DNA of 64,000 nt from Azospirillum tabaci (GCF_014596085.1 NZ_JACCJY010000020.1:62001-126000), one strand, 5' to 3'. Shown: positions 51,586-59,839, counted from the first letter of the stretch. Numbers and translations: made by a program. The notes: generated from the sequence alone by a model not told the origin.

Positions 51586-53517
51586 ATGCAAGACCACAAC
51601 GCAAGCACAACCTTGCGGGTCCAACGAGCCGAGCCATCGGCCAAGGCCGTGAGCGACGCCGTGGCCGGAGCCACGGACGCTTTGATCCGCCGCCAGCAGG
51701 CCGACGGCCATTGGGTGTTCGAGCTGGAGGCCGACGCCACCATCCCGTCCGAATATCTGCTGCTGCACCATATCCTGGACGAGATCGACCCGGAACTGGA
51801 AGCCGGCTTGGCGGCCTTCATCCGCGGGCGGCAGGGCAAGGACGGCGGCTGGCCGCTGTTCTTCGGCGGCGCCATGGACATCAGCTGCAGCGTGAAGGCG
51901 TACTTCGCGCTGAAGGCCGCAGGGGACAGTCCCGACGCGCCGCACATGCGCCGCGCCCGCGAGGCGATCCTGGCGCGCGGCGGGGCGGCGCGCTGCAACG
52001 TCTTCACCCGCATCCTGCTGGCCCAGTTCGGGCAAATTCCTTGGCGAGCGGTGCCGGCGATGCCGGTGGAGGTGATGAACCTGCCGCTCTGGTCGCCTTT
52101 CCACATCTCGCGCATCTCCTACTGGTCGCGGACGGTGGTGGTGCCGCTGCTGGTCGTCATGGCGCACCGGCTGCGCGCCCGCAACCCGCGCGGCATCGGC
52201 ATCGCGGAGCTGTTCACCGAACCGCCGGAGCAGGTGCGCAACTGGCACAGCAACAACAGCCGCGGTGGCTGGGCCACCCTGTTCCGGGCTCTCGACGCGG
52301 CGCTGCACGCGGTGGAGCCGCGCCTCCCGGCCAACGGGCGCCAGACGGCCATCGACCGCGCCGTGCGCTTCGTGACCGAGCGGCTGAACGGGGAAGACGG
52401 GCTGGGCGCCATCTTCCCGGCGATGGTCAACGCTGTGCTGATGTTCCATTGCCTGGGCGTGCCGCCCGACCATCCCGACGCGGCGACGGCGCGCCGCGCG
52501 TTGCGCGGGCTGGTGGTTCAGCAGCCGGGGCGGGTCTATTGTCAGCCTTGCCTGTCGCCGGTCTGGGACACCGCGATCATCTGCAACGCCTTGCTGGAAA
52601 CCGGAAGTCCGCTGGCCCGCGCTGCGGCCCGGCGTGGGGCCGACTGGCTGATCGAGCGGCAAATCCTGGACGTGGAGGGTGATTGGGCGTGGCAGCGTCC
52701 GGGGCTGGCGTCGGGCGGCTGGGCTTTCCAGTACAACAACGCCCATTACCCGGACACCGACGACACCGCCATGGTGGTGATGGCCCTGCAACGGCTGGAC
52801 GCCGACCGCTATGGCGAACCGATCCGCCGCGCGCGGGACTGGATCGTCGGCATGCAGAGCCGCAACGGCGGCTGGGGCGCCTTCGACGCCGAGAACCAGC
52901 ACGATTTCCTCAATCACATCCCCTTCGCCGACCACGGCGCCCTGCTCGATCCGCCGACCTCCGACGTGACGGCCCGCTGCGTCATGATGCTGGCCCGGTT
53001 GGGCGAGGGGCGCGACACCGTGCCGACCCGCCGCGGCCTGACCTTCCTGGAGCGCGAGCAGGAGAGCGACGGCGCCTGGTTCGGGCGCTGGGGCACCAAC
53101 TACGTCTACGGAACCTGGTCGGCGCTGGAGGCGCTGAACGCCGCCGGGGTGCCGCACGCCGCACCGGCCGTGCAGCGCGCCGCGCAGTGGCTGCTGGCGC
53201 ATCAGCGCGCGGACGGCGGCTGGGGCGAGGACGGCGCCAGCTACTGGGCCGGCAACCCGCGCGGCGAGGGGGCGGTCTCCACCGCCTCGCAGACCGCCTG
53301 GGCGTTGCTGGGGCTGATGGCGGCGGGCAAGGGAAACCATCCGGCGGTGGGCCGTGGCGTGGACTATCTGCTGTCGGTCCGCAACGCCGAGGGGCTGTGG
53401 AGCGAGGAGCCCTTCACCGCCGTGGGCTTCCCGCGCGTCTTCTATCTCAAGTACCACGGCTACGCGGCGAGCTTCCCGTTGTGGGCGCTGGCGCGCTACC
53501 GGGCCTTGAGGGCGTGA
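51586..53517 (+). CDS. shc: Squalene-hopene cyclase
   Basis: A 643-residue class II triterpene cyclase. The catalytic DxDD motif is at residues 390-393 (DTDD). QW repeats are visible, including QQADGHW, QGKDGGW, QSRNGGW and QRADGGW. It cyclises squalene to hopene or hopanol on the cytoplasmic membrane, the core step of hopanoid synthesis. GGGAG is 5 nt upstream of the ATG. The stop overlaps the GTG start of the DUF2141 gene. Length is normal for the family. Confidence 0.95.
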   Translation: MQDHNASTTLRVQRAEPSAKAVSDAVAGATDALIRRQQADGHWVFELEADATIPSEYLLLHHILDEIDPELEAGLAAFIRGRQGKDGGWPLFFGGAMDISCSVKAYFALKAAGDSPDAPHMRRAREAILARGGAARCNVFTRILLAQFGQIPWRAVPAMPVEVMNLPLWSPFHISRISYWSRTVVVPLLVVMAHRLRARNPRGIGIAELFTEPPEQVRNWHSNNSRGGWATLFRALDAALHAVEPRLPANGRQTAIDRAVRFVTERLNGEDGLGAIFPAMVNAVLMFHCLGVPPDHPDAATARRALRGLVVQQPGRVYCQPCLSPVWDTAIICNALLETGSPLARAAARRGADWLIERQILDVEGDWAWQRPGLASGGWAFQYNNAHYPDTDDTAMVVMALQRLDADRYGEPIRRARDWIVGMQSRNGGWGAFDAENQHDFLNHIPFADHGALLDPPTSDVTARCVMMLARLGEGRDTVPTRRGLTFLEREQESDGAWFGRWGTNYVYGTWSALEALNAAGVPHAAPAVQRAAQWLLAHQRADGGWGEDGASYWAGNPRGEGAVSTASQTAWALLGLMAAGKGNHPAVGRGVDYLLSVRNAEGLWSEEPFTAVGFPRVFYLKYHGYAASFPLWALARYRALRA

Positions 53518-53909
53518 AAGGAGCGGCGGCGGTTCTGGCCGCGGCGCTGACCGTGACCGTCCAGGGTGTGCGCAACGGCGAAGGCGAGATCGTCCTCGCC
53601 GTTTGCGAGGAGACGGCCTATCCGGCGGGGCGCTGCGCCTTCCGGATCACCGCCCCGGCGGCGGAGGGTTCGGTGCGCGTCACCGCGCCCGACGTGCCGC
53701 CGGGGACTTACGCATTGCGCGCCTACCACGACGAGAACGGCAACGGGCAACTCGACCGCAACATTCTGGGCGTGCCGCGGGAAGGGTTCGGCTTCGGCAA
53801 CGACGCCCCCGTGCTCCTCTCGCCGCCGAGCTTCCGCGACGCCGCCGTGACGGTGGGGGAGGATGGCGTAGCGACGGCGTTGACGCTGCGTTACTGGATA
53901 TCGCCGTAG
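53514..53909 (+). CDS. DUF2141-domain protein coupled to shc
   Basis: A 131-residue protein translated from GTG 53514, overlapping the shc stop by 4 nt. The DUF2141 signature is visible in LRAYHDENGNGQLDRNILGVP, which looks like a calcium-binding type loop, and the hydrophobic N-terminus (AAAVLAAALTVTVQGV) may export it to the periplasm. DUF2141 has no known function. Coupling to shc suggests a hopanoid or outer-membrane role, which is inference. Confidence 0.8.
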   Translation: MKGAAAVLAAALTVTVQGVRNGEGEIVLAVCEETAYPAGRCAFRITAPAAEGSVRVTAPDVPPGTYALRAYHDENGNGQLDRNILGVPREGFGFGNDAPVLLSPPSFRDAAVTVGEDGVATALTLRYWISP

Positions 53910-53927
53910 AGGCTGTGGCGCTTGTTC

Positions 53928-53950
53928 CCTTTCCCCTCCGGGGAGAGGGT
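53928..53950. repeat. Short palindrome between DUF2141 and hpnG genes
   Basis: CCCTttcCCC and GGGgagAGGG face each other across TCC in the 74-nt gap. It is probably a reduced member of the same repeat group and could act as an attenuating hairpin. Confidence 0.4.
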
Positions 53951-53983
53951 TGAGTTGCAAGGGAGAGGTTAAAAGAGAAAACG

Positions 53984-54688
53984 ATGGTCGCGGCGATCCT
54001 CACCGGCATGGCGTTCGAAGCCCGTCTGGCCCGCCGCACCGGGCTGCCCGCCGTCTGCGCCACGGGAGACGCCGCTGCCGCGGTGGCGGTGCATCGGCTG
54101 CTGGAGGGAGGGGCTTGCGGGATCGTCAGCTTCGGCATCGCGGGCGGCCTGGCGCCCGGCCTGCAGCCCGGTTCACTTGTTCTGGCCACGGCCGTCGTCG
54201 ATGAGGACGGTGCCGTCTATGAGGCTTGTCAGCCCTGGCACGACCGCTTGCGTCATGCCCTGCCGCAGGCGCGCCCTGCCGCGGTGGCCGGCGCCCGGAT
54301 CCCTGCAGCGACGGTTGGGGACAAGGCGCGGCTGCGCGCTCTGACCGGCGCGGTGGCGGTCGATCTGGAAAGCCTTGCCGTGGCGCGGGCCTGCCAAGCC
54401 TGGGGACGGCCCTTCGCCGTGCTGCGCGCGGTCGCCGACCCGGCGTGGCGGGCGCTCCCTACGGCGGCCGTGGCCGGGCTGGACGGGGAGGGGCGTATAG
54501 CCCCCGGCGCCGTGCTGGCCCGGCTGGTCGCCGACCCCCGCCAACTTGTCGCGCTGGGCCGGCTGGCCTGGGATCTCGGCCGCGCCCTGGCGGCGCTTCG
54601 CACGGCTGCCCAAGCCTTTCCGGCCGATCTACTCGGCGGCGGTCCGCTCGGCCTCGATCCGGCGCAGCGTGTCCGCGACGTGGCGTGA
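53984..54688 (+). CDS. hpnG: Hopanoid nucleoside phosphorylase HpnG
   Basis: A 234-residue purine-nucleoside-phosphorylase-like (PNP_UDP_1) protein. The first part reads ILTGMAFEARLARRTG and SFGIAGGLAPGLQPGSLVLA, and the catalytic segment VAVDLESLAVARAC is the family's usual E/D-bearing region. HpnG removes adenine from adenosylhopane, giving ribosylhopane, in bacteriohopanepolyol assembly. It follows the DUF2141 gene after 74 nt, and its last 60 nt overlap the 3' end of hpnH on the opposite strand. Confidence 0.88.
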   Translation: MVAAILTGMAFEARLARRTGLPAVCATGDAAAAVAVHRLLEGGACGIVSFGIAGGLAPGLQPGSLVLATAVVDEDGAVYEACQPWHDRLRHALPQARPAAVAGARIPAATVGDKARLRALTGAVAVDLESLAVARACQAWGRPFAVLRAVADPAWRALPTAAVAGLDGEGRIAPGAVLARLVADPRQLVALGRLAWDLGRALAALRTAAQAFPADLLGGGPLGLDPAQRVRDVA

Positions 54689-55756
54689 GAAGACCTCCTC
54701 CGCCGGGCGCTGGCGGTCCAGAGGGATCTCCGGAGCCATCGGCCCCTCCGTGCGCGGCCCGCGCAGGCTGACCGCCAGCGCCGACAGAGGATTGCGCAAC
54801 GTGTCCTCCACCGCCGTCGGCTCATAACCGCTGTGGACCATGCAATCGGCGCATTTCTCGTAATTGCCGGTGCCGTAGGCGTCCCAGTCCGTCTCTTCCA
54901 TCAGCGCCTTGAAGGTCGGGGCGTAGCCCTCGCCCAGCAGGTAGCAGGGGCGCTGCCAGCCAAAGACGTTGCGCGTTGGGTTGCCCCAGGGCGCGCAGCG
55001 GTAGGTGCGGTTTCCGGCCAGGAAGTCCAGGAACAGGGAGGATTGCGAGAAGCGCCATTTCCGGCCTCGCCCCCGCGCGAAGATGTCGCGGAACAGTTCC
55101 TTGGTCTTGCGGCGGTTCAGGAAATGCTCCTGGTCCGGCGCGCGTTCGTAGGCGTAGCCGGGCGACACGGTGACGGCGTCGATGCCGGCGGCCATCGCCT
55201 CGTCGAAGAAAGCGGCGACCTTCTCCGGCTCCGCCCCGTCGAACAGGGTGCAATTGATGTTGACGCGGAAGCCGCGCGCCTTGGCGGCGCGGATCGCCGC
55301 GACGGCGCGGTCGTAGACGCCCGGTTGGCAGACCGCCTTGTCATGCTCCTCCCGCCCGCCGTCCAGGTGAACCGACCACGTGAAGAAGGGGCTGGGGGTG
55401 AAGCGGTCGAGCCGCTTTTCCAGCAGCAGGGCGTTGGTGCAGAGATAGACGAACTTGCGCCGCGCCACGATGCCGGCGGCGATGGTGTGGATCTCGGGGT
55501 GCAGCAGCGGCTCGCCGCCGGCAATGGAGACCACCGGGGCGCCGCATTCGTCCACCGCGCCCAGGGCTTCCTCCACCGACAGGCGGCGGCGCAGGATCGG
55601 GTCGGGATAGTCGATCTTGCCGCAGCCGGCGCAGGCGAGGTTGCAGCGGAACAGCGGCTCCATCATCAGCACCAGCGGGAAGCGCCGATTGCCTCTGAGG
55701 CGCTGGCGCAGCACATAGGCGCCGACCAGCGCCGCCTGGATCGCGGGAACGGCCAT
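54629..55756 (-). CDS. hpnH: Radical-SAM adenosylhopane synthase HpnH
   Basis: A 375-residue radical SAM enzyme. The 4Fe-4S motif is C38-x3-C42-x2-C45 in LFRCNLACAGCGKIDY, and GGEPLLHPEI and the C-terminal cysteine-bearing DUF3463-like part (YEKCADCMVHSGYEPTAV) complete the HpnH pattern. It joins 5'-deoxyadenosine to diploptene to give adenosylhopane, the substrate of HpnG. The gene is convergent with hpnG, an uncommon layout, and shares 60 nt with it. Confidence 0.93.
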   Translation of the reverse strand: MAVPAIQAALVGAYVLRQRLRGNRRFPLVLMMEPLFRCNLACAGCGKIDYPDPILRRRLSVEEALGAVDECGAPVVSIAGGEPLLHPEIHTIAAGIVARRKFVYLCTNALLLEKRLDRFTPSPFFTWSVHLDGGREEHDKAVCQPGVYDRAVAAIRAAKARGFRVNINCTLFDGAEPEKVAAFFDEAMAAGIDAVTVSPGYAYERAPDQEHFLNRRKTKELFRDIFARGRGRKWRFSQSSLFLDFLAGNRTYRCAPWGNPTRNVFGWQRPCYLLGEGYAPTFKALMEETDWDAYGTGNYEKCADCMVHSGYEPTAVEDTLRNPLSALAVSLRGPRTEGPMAPEIPLDRQRPAEEVFSRHVADTLRRIEAERTAAE

Positions 55757-55874
55757 GGTTATGCCTTGCCCTTTCCATCGTGGATCGCCGTCCGGTGAAT
55801 CGCCGTCATGCGCTTATCCCTGAAATTGCGTCGCGCTCCAGTTTGGAGCGTCCGAGGACGCACAGCAGGTAGCT

Positions 55875-55889
55875 TACTGTATGATACTT
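55875..55889. promoter_or_regulatory. Motif shared by hpnH and hpnN/shc promoters
   Basis: TACTGTATGATACTT matches 51491-51505 (TACTGTATGTTACTT) at 14 of 15 positions. It contains the dyad GTAT-G-ATAC. It lies in the 252-nt gap upstream of hpnH (start 55756), which also contains several GTACG words but no other gene that I trust. Confidence 0.5.
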
Positions 55890-56008
55890 GCCGGTTGCGG
55901 CGCGATCCGGCGGCCCGACAGCACCGTACGCTCCGTACCGGTGGCCGGAGGGTCTGTGAGACGTATGGGACACGTACGACCCCGTCGGCGCGGGGCTCGG
56001 CGTGATGG

Positions 56009-56710
56009 TTAGGGCTGTGGCGTCTTGCGCTTGCTCCGCGCGGCTTTGGCCGGCTTGGCCTTGTGGGGCTGGGCGAGGTGCCTCAGCTCCTCGTAACGGC
56101 TCAGGAAGAGTGCGTAGGCCCGATCGGGGCCGACCGGCACGATCCTGTCCGGATGGGCAGGCGGCAGATGCCCCCAGTCCAGCCAGGCGGGCGGCAGCAG
56201 GTCGCGCAGTTCCGTTGCCATGCAGACGAGGTCGGCCTGCTTGATGGCAGGCACCTCGTCATCGAAGCCGAACCAGCGGCGGAGCGCATCCTTGACCGGA
56301 TGAAGCCGCTGTTTGACGTAGTCGCGGTCCAGCATCACCTTCACCGGCGACGGCCAGTCGCCGAGGAACTCCTCGCAATCGTGCATCAGGGCCGAGTAGG
56401 CCAGGGGCGGCGGCACCAGACGAGAGACCATCACCGAATGCTCGGCGACCGAGTACCAGGGCCGGGCCGCCCCGCCCCAGCGCGGCTGGGACGACAGGCA
56501 CTGGGCGATGTCCTCGATCGGCATGCCCGTGGCGTCCGGCGTCAGCAGGTCGAGGACGAAGCCGGACGGCATCAGGATGGCGGTGCGTCCGTCCGGTCTC
56601 TTGAGAAGATCGAGTTGCATGGTGGATGGCTGTTCCGAAACCGCGGGCGTGGTGCGGGGCCGTTTCCAAGAGCGGCCCCGGCCGTCGACCCCGATCGTTG
56701 ACTTGGTCAT
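56009..56710 (-). CDS. HD-domain hydrolase (YfbR-like)
   Basis: A 233-residue protein from ATG 56710 (ATG 56620 would give 203 residues and lose only a basic tail). The HD metal-dependent phosphohydrolase motif reads YSVAEHSVMVSRL...ALMHDCEEFLGDWPSPVK, with the His and His-Asp pair of the superfamily. Proteins of this type often dephosphorylate nucleotides and are frequent in phages and plasmids, but no phage gene lies nearby. The C-terminus is basic and low in complexity (KPAKAARSKRK). Substrate unknown. Confidence 0.8.
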   Translation of the reverse strand: MTKSTIGVDGRGRSWKRPRTTPAVSEQPSTMQLDLLKRPDGRTAILMPSGFVLDLLTPDATGMPIEDIAQCLSSQPRWGGAARPWYSVAEHSVMVSRLVPPPLAYSALMHDCEEFLGDWPSPVKVMLDRDYVKQRLHPVKDALRRWFGFDDEVPAIKQADLVCMATELRDLLPPAWLDWGHLPPAHPDRIVPVGPDRAYALFLSRYEELRHLAQPHKAKPAKAARSKRKTPQP

Positions 56711-56811
56711 TGGCCTGGGCGGGTTTAGCAGATCGCGGACAGTCCGGACAACGGGCCCCGGCGCAAGGCCGCCATCGACCGTAACGGCGCGTCGCCCACC
56801 ATCCCCCGAGG

Positions 56812-56843
56812 TTGCATAAATTACAAATTTTGCATCATTTACA
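56812..56843. promoter_or_regulatory. Direct repeat upstream of the response-regulator gene
   Basis: TTGCATAAATTACA (56812-56825) and TTGCATCATTTACA (56830-56843) match at 12 of 14 positions with starts 18 nt apart, about 70-100 nt before the ATG at 56913. The surrounding DNA is AT-rich in an otherwise GC-rich window, so the repeat is a likely regulator site. Confidence 0.55.
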
Positions 56844-56912
56844 GGCTTTTCCGGTCATGGTCAGCGATGTACCGTATGCAGGTGTTTTCCCAATGCAACG
56901 ACACGGATAGGG

Positions 56913-57359
56913 ATGGCCGCGCCGATGCTGAACGAACCTGCGAAGGATGGGGCGCTGAACCGAAGCATCCATGACCTGCGCGTCCTGCTGATCGAAGACG
57001 ACGATTTCACCCGCCGGCTGATGAGCCGCCTGCTGCAGGATTTGAAGGTTCGCCACGTGTGGGAAGCGTCGGACGGCGTGTCGGCGCTGGCCATCCTGCG
57101 CGACCATCCGGAAAAGGTGGACCTCGCCATCTGCGACCTGGAAATGCCGCGGATGAGCGGGTTGGATCTGCTGCACGCCCTGCGGACGGCCACGGGCAAC
57201 CCGCTGGCCGACCTTCCGGTGATCGTCCTGACCGCCCACCGCGAGGCGGACACCGTCAAGCGGGCCATCGCCTACGGCATCTCCGGTTATCTGGTGAAGC
57301 CGGTGTCGAAGGCCGACCTCACCAAGCGGCTGACCTTCGTCCTTCAGAAAAGCCGCTGA
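56913..57359 (+). CDS. Single-domain response regulator
   Basis: A 148-residue CheY-like receiver with no output domain. The acidic pocket is IEDDD near residue 28-31, the phosphorylated aspartate is D75 in ICDLEMPRMSG, Thr107 is in VLTAH and the conserved lysine is K129 in YLVKPVS. It is likely phosphorylated by the kinase at 58655-59839, which lacks its own receiver. The output must act through protein contact. A dyad GGTCGGaaaCCGACC follows at about 57389-57403. Confidence 0.9.
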   Translation: MAAPMLNEPAKDGALNRSIHDLRVLLIEDDDFTRRLMSRLLQDLKVRHVWEASDGVSALAILRDHPEKVDLAICDLEMPRMSGLDLLHALRTATGNPLADLPVIVLTAHREADTVKRAIAYGISGYLVKPVSKADLTKRLTFVLQKSR

Positions 57360-57489
57360 GAGGGCTTTTGCAACCATAAGGAGTGATTGGTCGGAAACCG
57401 ACCCATTTGGCGCAGTCAGGCGTTGCGGGAACGGGTGTGAGGGGGCACCTTCCTTCCGAACACCCCCTCTGAACCGGAGACGCCGTGCC

Positions 57490-58602
57490 ATGCCGGGGAC
57501 CGTCCGGCCCACACCAGCTCCGTTGCGGATTGCTTCGAATCGCATCGTGGACCGCCGCGAGGAGTTGGCGCACGCCATCGTCGCCATCCAGTTCGAGCGC
57601 TGGCCGGCGCTCTATGCCCGGTATGGTGAGGCCGGCCGGGAGCGTTGTGTCGAGGACGTCGGCTTCCACCTTCTGTATCTGGCGGAAGCGGTGGCGAGCG
57701 ACAGCCCGGCGCTGTTCCGCGAGTATGTGGCCTGGGTCAAGATCCTCTTCGCCGGACTCGGCATTCCCGACGAGGAACTGGGCGAAAGCCTGGAGATTCT
57801 CCGCGACGTGGTCGTCGCCAGGGTGGATCCCGCCTCGGCGGCGCGCGTGCGCGCCTGCGTCGGGCAGGGGCTGACCGCGCTGCCCGGCCTGCCGCGGGAG
57901 GTGCCGCCCTTCGTCCGGTCGGACGCGCCGCTCGGCGCGCTCGCGCGCTCCTATGTGGACGCGCTGCTGGCTGGTGACCGGCGCCGGGCGGCGGCGCTGG
58001 TGACGGAGGCCACGGCCGGCGGGGCGACGGTGCCCGACCTATACCTGCATGTGTTCCAACCAGCCCTGCGCGAGATCGGACGGCTCTGGCAGACGCGGGC
58101 GATCACCGTGGCGCACGAGCATTTCGCCACCGCCGCCACCCAGGCGATCATGGGCCAGCTCTACCCGGCGATCTTCGCCGCCGAGCGGCGCGGCCTGTTC
58201 ATGGTCGCCACCTGCGTCAGCGGGGAGCAGCACGAGATCGGCATCCGCATGGTCGCGGATTTCTTCGAGATGGCCGGCTGGGACAGCCATTATCTCGGCG
58301 CCAACACGCCCGCGACCAGCATCATCCACACGCTGCGCGAGCGGAACGCCCGGATTCTGGCGGTGTCCGCCACCATCACCGCCCATGTCGGGCGGGTCGC
58401 CGCCCTCATCGCCGCGGTGCGCGCCGAACCGTGGGAGCGGCCGCCACGGGTTCTTGTCGGCGGTTACCCGTTCAACCTCGTCCCGGATTTGTGGAGGACG
58501 GTCGGCGCCGACGCCTTCGCCCCCGGCGCGGAGGAAGCCGTCGCCATTGCGGAGCGGCTGATCGGCCCGGCGGCCCCGGACCGCGCCGCCGGTGTGGCGT
58601 GA
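57490..58602 (+). CDS. Cobalamin-binding sensor protein with CarH-type motifs
   Basis: A 370-residue protein. Residues about 20-115 form an unassigned, mainly helical N-terminal region. Residues about 150-225 form a B12-binding helical cap with W200-x9-E210-H211, the W-x9-EH motif that packs against adenosylcobalamin in CarH. Residues about 235-355 are the Rossmann-like B12 fold with E246-x-H248-x2-G251, where H248 is the expected cobalt ligand, plus GGYPFN near 325. There is no DNA-binding domain. It stands between a response regulator and a histidine kinase, so it is probably a signalling B12 sensor, perhaps for light. Function is inferred. Confidence 0.85.
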   Translation: MPGTVRPTPAPLRIASNRIVDRREELAHAIVAIQFERWPALYARYGEAGRERCVEDVGFHLLYLAEAVASDSPALFREYVAWVKILFAGLGIPDEELGESLEILRDVVVARVDPASAARVRACVGQGLTALPGLPREVPPFVRSDAPLGALARSYVDALLAGDRRRAAALVTEATAGGATVPDLYLHVFQPALREIGRLWQTRAITVAHEHFATAATQAIMGQLYPAIFAAERRGLFMVATCVSGEQHEIGIRMVADFFEMAGWDSHYLGANTPATSIIHTLRERNARILAVSATITAHVGRVAALIAAVRAEPWERPPRVLVGGYPFNLVPDLWRTVGADAFAPGAEEAVAIAERLIGPAAPDRAAGVA

Positions 58603-58654
58603 TGAGCGTGGCTTGGCGGGCACCGCATGATGCGCACGGCGTGAAGGAGGAGGC

Positions 58655-59839
58655 ATGGACGGGTCGGTCCTGACCTGCGACCACGACGGGCGGCTGCGCG
58701 CCCTGCACCGGGTGGGCGCCGGGCTGCCGGGGTTGACGGGAAAGCCGGGCACCCCTTTTCCGGTTCTGTTCGGCCCGGACGCGGTGGCCGGCGCGCTCGA
58801 CCTGTTCAGTGGCCTGCGGAAGTCCGGCCAGACGCTCGATCACCCCGTACCCAGCCGGCTCGACCCCGCCGGGGTGTTCCATGTCAGCGGGCTCAGCGAT
58901 GCGGAGGGGCTGGTGTTGGCGGTGGCGCGGGCTCCCGGCGGGCTCCCGGCCTTGATGGAGGAACTGGAGGCTCTGAACCCGCGGCTGGCCCGACGGCTCG
59001 CCCCTCTGCGGTCGGTGGTGCCGGAGCCTGAGGTTCCCACCGTGGACGCGCTGTTCGACGAGATGACCCTTCTCAACAACGAACTCGCCAACGTCCAGCG
59101 GGCGCTCGCCAAGGCCAACGCCGAACTGGCCGCCAGCAATGAGCAGAAGAACCGGCTGATGGGCATGCTGGCCCACGATCTGCGCACCCCACTCCAGGTC
59201 GTCGTCGGCTTCGCGGAGATGCTTGAGCAGCGGCTGGACGGACGGCTGGAGGCGACGGAACGCGCCTGCCTGGAGCGCATCCGGGAATCCAGCCTGTCCA
59301 TGCGCCACATGGTGGAGGACGCGCTGTCCCTGGCGGCGCTCCAGGCGGGGCGGCTGCGGCTGGCCCGGCGGCCATCCGATCTGGCGGCGCTGGTCCGGCG
59401 GAACGTCTCGATGAATCGCGTGTTGGCCGAGGGCAAGTCCATCACCATCGAGCTGTCCGTGCCTGAACACCCATTGCCCATGGCCGACATCGACCCGGCC
59501 AAGCTGGATCAGCTTCTCAACAACCTCCTGTCGAACGCCATCAAATACTCTGACCGCGGCGGGCGGGTCCGCGTCGCGCTGAGCGAGGACGGCGGCCGGG
59601 CACGCCTCCGCGTGTCCGACGACGGGCGGGGCATTCCTCCGGCGGAGTTGGCGCAGCTCTTCCAGCCCTTCTCCCGCACCGGCCGGCTGGGTACCGAGGG
59701 GGAGGGGACGGTCGGCCTCGGCCTCTACATCTGCCGGTCCATCGTGGAGGGGCATGGCGGGCGCATCATCGCCGATTCGGCGCCGGGACGCGGCTCGACC
59801 TTCACCGTTGACCTGCCATTGACGGCATCATCCCCTTGA
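58655..59839 (+). CDS. Soluble histidine kinase next to the cobalamin sensor
   Basis: A 394-residue kinase without membrane segments. Residues 1-125 look like a PAS-type sensory region, 128-165 a coiled coil (FDEMTLLNNELANVQRAL), then HisKA with His174 in GMLAHDLRTPLQ and the HATPase_c domain: N box NNLLSNAIKYS near residue 290, G1 box DDGRGIP near 324 and G2 box GTVGLGLYI near 352. It starts 52 nt after the cobalamin protein gene. Domain order makes it a cytoplasmic sensor kinase that could be controlled by that protein and phosphorylate the receiver at 56913. Confidence 0.9.
   Translation: MDGSVLTCDHDGRLRALHRVGAGLPGLTGKPGTPFPVLFGPDAVAGALDLFSGLRKSGQTLDHPVPSRLDPAGVFHVSGLSDAEGLVLAVARAPGGLPALMEELEALNPRLARRLAPLRSVVPEPEVPTVDALFDEMTLLNNELANVQRALAKANAELAASNEQKNRLMGMLAHDLRTPLQVVVGFAEMLEQRLDGRLEATERACLERIRESSLSMRHMVEDALSLAALQAGRLRLARRPSDLAALVRRNVSMNRVLAEGKSITIELSVPEHPLPMADIDPAKLDQLLNNLLSNAIKYSDRGGRVRVALSEDGGRARLRVSDDGRGIPPAELAQLFQPFSRTGRLGTEGEGTVGLGLYICRSIVEGHGGRIIADSAPGRGSTFTVDLPLTASSP

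Noticed and set aside
48781..53517. A 1578-codon plus-strand frame running through hpnN into shc
   Set aside because: Only the part from 51586 is a known protein (shc). The remainder is antisense to hpnN, a clear RND gene, and is kept open by high GC content.
55808..56005. A 65-codon frame between hpnH and the HD hydrolase
   Set aside because: No ribosome site, poor composition, and it covers the shared promoter word at 55875.
57360..57489. Cobalamin riboswitch before the B12-sensor gene
   Set aside because: The 130-nt gap holds a short GGTCGG/CCGACC hairpin but no recognisable B12-box pattern.
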